This document shows positions 62,283 through 64,000 of a stretch of DNA of 64,000 bases, piece by piece. Numbering within the stretch: the stretch's first letter is position 1; each line of letters starts with the position of its first letter. The position numbers and the translations under genes were made by a program. This stretch comes from Candidatus Riflebacteria bacterium HGW-Riflebacteria-1 (GTDB lineage: Bacteria; Muiribacteriota; Ozemobacteria; Ozemobacterales; Ozemobacteraceae). Where the stretch lies: NCBI GenBank assembly GCA_002839445.1, contig PGYB01000015.1, forward strand, positions 25,097 to 89,096, read 5' to 3'. The notes under the pieces were generated by a model. The model was not told the DNA's origin. It saw only the letters and a program-made list of their open reading frames with translations, and searched no databases.

Positions 62283-62597
62283 TCAGCTCTTTGCCTCTAT
62301 AGAAAACTTGAGACCGAAGGAATTTAAGAGATTCCACAGGCTGCCGAATTCGGGATTGCCTTTAACAGAAAGCATTTTATACATACTTTCTCTGTTAAGT
62401 TTGGCTAAACCGGCAACTCGGCTCATTCCTTTGGCTTTAGCGATATCCTTGAGGGCCAGCAGAAAAATCTGGATATTATCACTTTCTATAGCCTCTTCCA
62501 GAGAGGCATTAAGATATTCTGCTGCCTCTTCAGGGTTCTGAAGATCCTTTAGCAGACTTTCCTCGTAGGGTTTGGCTGGTTTAACTGTCTTAGTCAT
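62283..62597 (-). CDS. HTH antitoxin of RelE-like pair
   Basis: 104 residues. A helix-turn-helix of the addiction-module antidote family: LKDIAKAKGMSRVAGLAKLNRESMYKML, preceded by EEAAEYLNASLEEA, a pattern typical for this family. It overlaps the toxin gene by 8 bases (ATGACTAA). It should neutralise the toxin and repress the shared promoter, probably through the inverted repeat at 62944-62963. The order toxin first, antitoxin second is usual for this family. Confidence 0.92.
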   Translation of the reverse strand: MTKTVKPAKPYEESLLKDLQNPEEAAEYLNASLEEAIESDNIQIFLLALKDIAKAKGMSRVAGLAKLNRESMYKMLSVKGNPEFGSLWNLLNSFGLKFSIEAKS

Positions 62598-62925
62598 GTT
62601 CCTGCATCCTCCTTTTGTAATCGCTTAAAAGCTCAGTGGCTTTCTTAATGTCTGCGCGTTGTGTTTGTTTGTCGCCACCACAAAGAAGAAGAATAACCTT
62701 TTTGCCGACTCGGGCATAGTAAACCCGATAACCTGGCCCGAAATCAATTTTCATTTCCATAATTCCGGGGGCAACCGTGTTAAATTTCCCAGGGTTTCCG
62801 GCTCTTATCTGGTTTATTCTCGCGCGAATCTTGGCACGACCTTTAATGTCTTGCAGTGCCTCTAGCCATTCAACAATTGGCTCGTTTCCATTTGGTAGAA
62901 CATAATTTTGAACGGTTTGATTCAT
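62590..62925 (-). CDS. RelE/HigB-like toxin
   Basis: 111 residues, AGGGA before the ATG. The fold of RelE-type killers is visible: PIVEWLEALQDIKGRAKIRARINQIRAGNPG, MKIDFGPGYRVYYARVGKKVILLLCGGDKQTQRADIKKATEL. The GPGYRVYY and GGDKQTQ.DI.KA segments are the family hallmark. Such toxins cleave mRNA on the ribosome. It is paired with the antitoxin above. Confidence 0.93.
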   Translation of the reverse strand: MNQTVQNYVLPNGNEPIVEWLEALQDIKGRAKIRARINQIRAGNPGKFNTVAPGIMEMKIDFGPGYRVYYARVGKKVILLLCGGDKQTQRADIKKATELLSDYKRRMQEHD

Positions 62926-62942
62926 TTATCCCTATGTAGTTA

Positions 62943-62971
62943 ATTGTAGTCCATGAGCTACAAAAAGTCAA
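62943..62971 (-). promoter_or_regulatory. Promoter and operator of the toxin-antitoxin operon
   Basis: On the minus strand TTGACT (62966-62971), 17-base spacer, TACAAT (62943-62948). An inverted repeat TTGTAG-N8-CTACAA (62944-62963) covers the -10, fitting autorepression. The leader is only about 11 bases. Confidence 0.7.
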
Positions 62972-63069
62972 GCGTTTATTGGGGTCACAACGCCAAGCGA
63001 AAATTGCCAGGAATAAGGCTGCCCTTGCTGACGCTTTCAGCGTCCCGATTTGTTTTTAAATCACATTTG

Positions 63070-63087
63070 CGCTATTCGCGAATAGCG
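63070..63087 (+). promoter_or_regulatory. 18-bp perfect palindrome before the HTH gene
   Basis: CGCTATTCGCGAATAGCG ends 14 bases before the start codon of the HTH gene and is a likely binding site for a dimeric repressor, perhaps that gene's own product. Confidence 0.5.
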
Positions 63088-63101
63088 AATGCAATAATAT
63101 T

Positions 63102-63620
63102 ATGCTGAAACCACAAGATATCGTAATTCTCCTGAAACTGGTCGTAAAGGCTGCGGCCAACTCACCCTGGAACTTCGCATCTCTTGCCAAAGAGCTATGC
63201 ATGAGCTCTTCCGAAGTCCACGCCGGCTTTAAAAGGGCCGTAAAATCGCAGCTTATCCATCCGCAAACGCGCGAACCGAATGTTAATGCCTTGTCAGAAT
63301 TTATTATACATGGCCTGCGCTATGTTTTCCCCGCTGAACGCGGCGAAATGACACGCGGCCTCCCGACTGCGCACTCATTTGGCCCGTTAAAAGATGTTCT
63401 GGCCGATAATCATGAAATCCCGCCCGTCTGGCCTTATGCAAAGGGCAACACCTGGGGCCAGTCGTTTCTGCCGCTGTATACTTCAGTTCCCCGGGCCGCC
63501 GAATCAGACCCATGTCTTTATGAATTGCTGGCATTGGTCGATGCTGTCAGAGGTGGCCGCGCCAGAGAACGAAATCTGGCTGTCAAAGAATTGAAACAAA
63601 GATTGGGCGTTAACCAGTGA
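63102..63620 (+). CDS. HTH DNA-binding protein, conserved unknown family
   Basis: 172 residues. The N-terminal winged-helix-like segment (WNFASLAKELCMSSSEVHAGFKRAVKSQLI) is followed by a conserved-looking domain (FIIHGLRYVFPAERGEMTRGLPTAHS, PVWPYAKGNTWGQSFLPLYTSVPRAAESDPCLYELLALVDAVRGGRARERNLAVKEL). I recall similar proteins widely, often next to nucleotidyltransferase-like toxin genes, but the downstream gene here does not look like one. The ATG lacks a strong ribosome site. It probably regulates itself through the palindrome just upstream. Confidence 0.72.
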   Translation: MLKPQDIVILLKLVVKAAANSPWNFASLAKELCMSSSEVHAGFKRAVKSQLIHPQTREPNVNALSEFIIHGLRYVFPAERGEMTRGLPTAHSFGPLKDVLADNHEIPPVWPYAKGNTWGQSFLPLYTSVPRAAESDPCLYELLALVDAVRGGRARERNLAVKELKQRLGVNQ

Positions 63621-63706
63621 CATTATCTGAAAATGAACAAATGCTGTCGCGCTGATTACATACCGGCTGACAGAAATTTCTCAGGTGTTATTATATAAAT
63701 AAAAAT

Positions 63707-63716
63707 GGGGGGGGGG
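63707..63716 (+). repeat. G10 homopolymer tract at a gene start
   Basis: Ten consecutive G directly upstream of the ATG at 63722. ATG 63705 reads through the tract and hits a stop that overlaps ATG 63722; with 8 or 11 G the two would fuse in frame. Confidence 0.85.
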
Positions 63717-63721
63717 ATCCT

Positions 63722-64000
63722 ATGAGCGGAACCAAAGCATCAAAACTAGTTCAAGCCTTTGTTGACCGCGTAGTCAACGATGTTGTTGTCGTTGTCATCC
63801 GCCACCCAGGCGCCGCCGAAGACGAACCCGATACTTTCAAAGAAATTTACATTCCTGGTGAGCGCTTCAAAGAGTTCCCGAACGAAGGCGAAGCTATGAA
63901 GAAAGCAGGCCGCACCCGGAGCCGCTTGCTGGAAGAAAGATCGGCAACCAGTCAGAGCCCTGGTTGCCTCCAACAGGTTGCGCCGCCGCGATCCCGGAGC
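63722..64000 (+). CDS. Partial gene running off the window, unknown function
   Basis: Open frame of 93 codons from ATG 63722 to the window end, with the G-tract as a possible ribosome site. It begins MSGTKASKLVQAFVDRVVND, then a hydrophobic VVVVVIRHPG and a charged stretch (FKEIYIPGERFKEFPNEGEAMKKAG). The last 30 codons are Arg/Ser/Pro-rich and less protein-like, and another frame is also open there, so a frameshift is possible. No family is recognised. Confidence 0.45.
   Translation, partial: MSGTKASKLVQAFVDRVVNDVVVVVIRHPGAAEDEPDTFKEIYIPGERFKEFPNEGEAMKKAGRTRSRLLEERSATSQSPGCLQQVAPPRSRS

Noticed and set aside
1..64000. tRNA, rRNA and insertion sequences
   Set aside because: Intergenic stretches were read for cloverleaf ends, rRNA signatures and transposase motifs; none was convincing.

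Overview
The window (about 50% GC by eye, no rRNA, tRNA, CRISPR array or transposase seen) looks like chromosome from an anaerobic, Gram-negative-type bacterium of an uncultured lineage. Pointers are two [FeFe]-hydrogenase operons under a Rex-type redox repressor, many pseudopilins, OmpA and FecR-type envelope proteins, and secreted proteins carrying a pilin-like tail (Cys...YNMDN...GDLS..G.I.C..H). From memory these traits fit Candidatus Riflebacteria or a similar deep phylum; this is an inference, not a measured placement.

Layout. 1-1.15 kb: end of an ABC permease and its ATPase. 1.1-7.8 kb (minus): a three-gene coupled cassette (membrane protein, 982-aa Ig-like/membrane protein, FHA protein). 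7.8-13.7 kb: a propeller protein, a pilin-tailed secreted protein, an unknown conserved gene with an MFS transporter, and a second pilin-tailed protein. 13.9-21.9 kb: housekeeping and signalling genes (tyrosine-type phosphatase, hybrid histidine kinase, YhbY, HAD, DUF1232, asnA, pdxT, pdxS). 22-28 kb: secreted unknowns, an orphan HicB-like protein, two Sel1-repeat proteins, a coiled-coil protein.

28-48.5 kb: an envelope region that I read as one regulon. An ECF sigma factor and its FecR-type anti-sigma head an operon with a PilX-like protein, three prepilin-like proteins and an OmpA protein. The sequence TGTCACA-N15/16-CGTA lies upstream of that operon, of a second pseudopilin operon (32.8 to 26.6 kb), of an SH3-lysozyme-like operon (33.9-36.8 kb) and of an SH3-M23 peptidase operon (42.2-40.2 kb). 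The two hydrolases share the same N-terminal half with different catalytic ends. I propose a sigma-controlled pseudopilus plus cell-wall-remodelling system; this is the main candidate for an undescribed system here. Between these operons lie an ankyrin protein with an exact 30-aa repeat, a duplicated DUF3592-like gene and a pseudogene scrap.

48.9-51.3 kb: CHASE2-SpoIIE phosphatase. 51.7-57.3 kb: a promoter with two Rex-like operators, a 38-aa leader ORF coupled to rex, then hydC-hydB-hydA for a trimeric NAD-linked, probably electron-bifurcating hydrogenase, closed by a long terminator. 57.4-62.3 kb: a second operon with a small [2Fe-2S] protein, a group B-like [FeFe] hydrogenase, a sensory HydS-type hydrogenase with a PAS domain, and a SpoIIE phosphatase. 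62.3-64 kb: a RelE-like/antitoxin pair with its own promoter and operator, an HTH gene behind an 18-bp palindrome, and a partial gene starting at a G10 tract.
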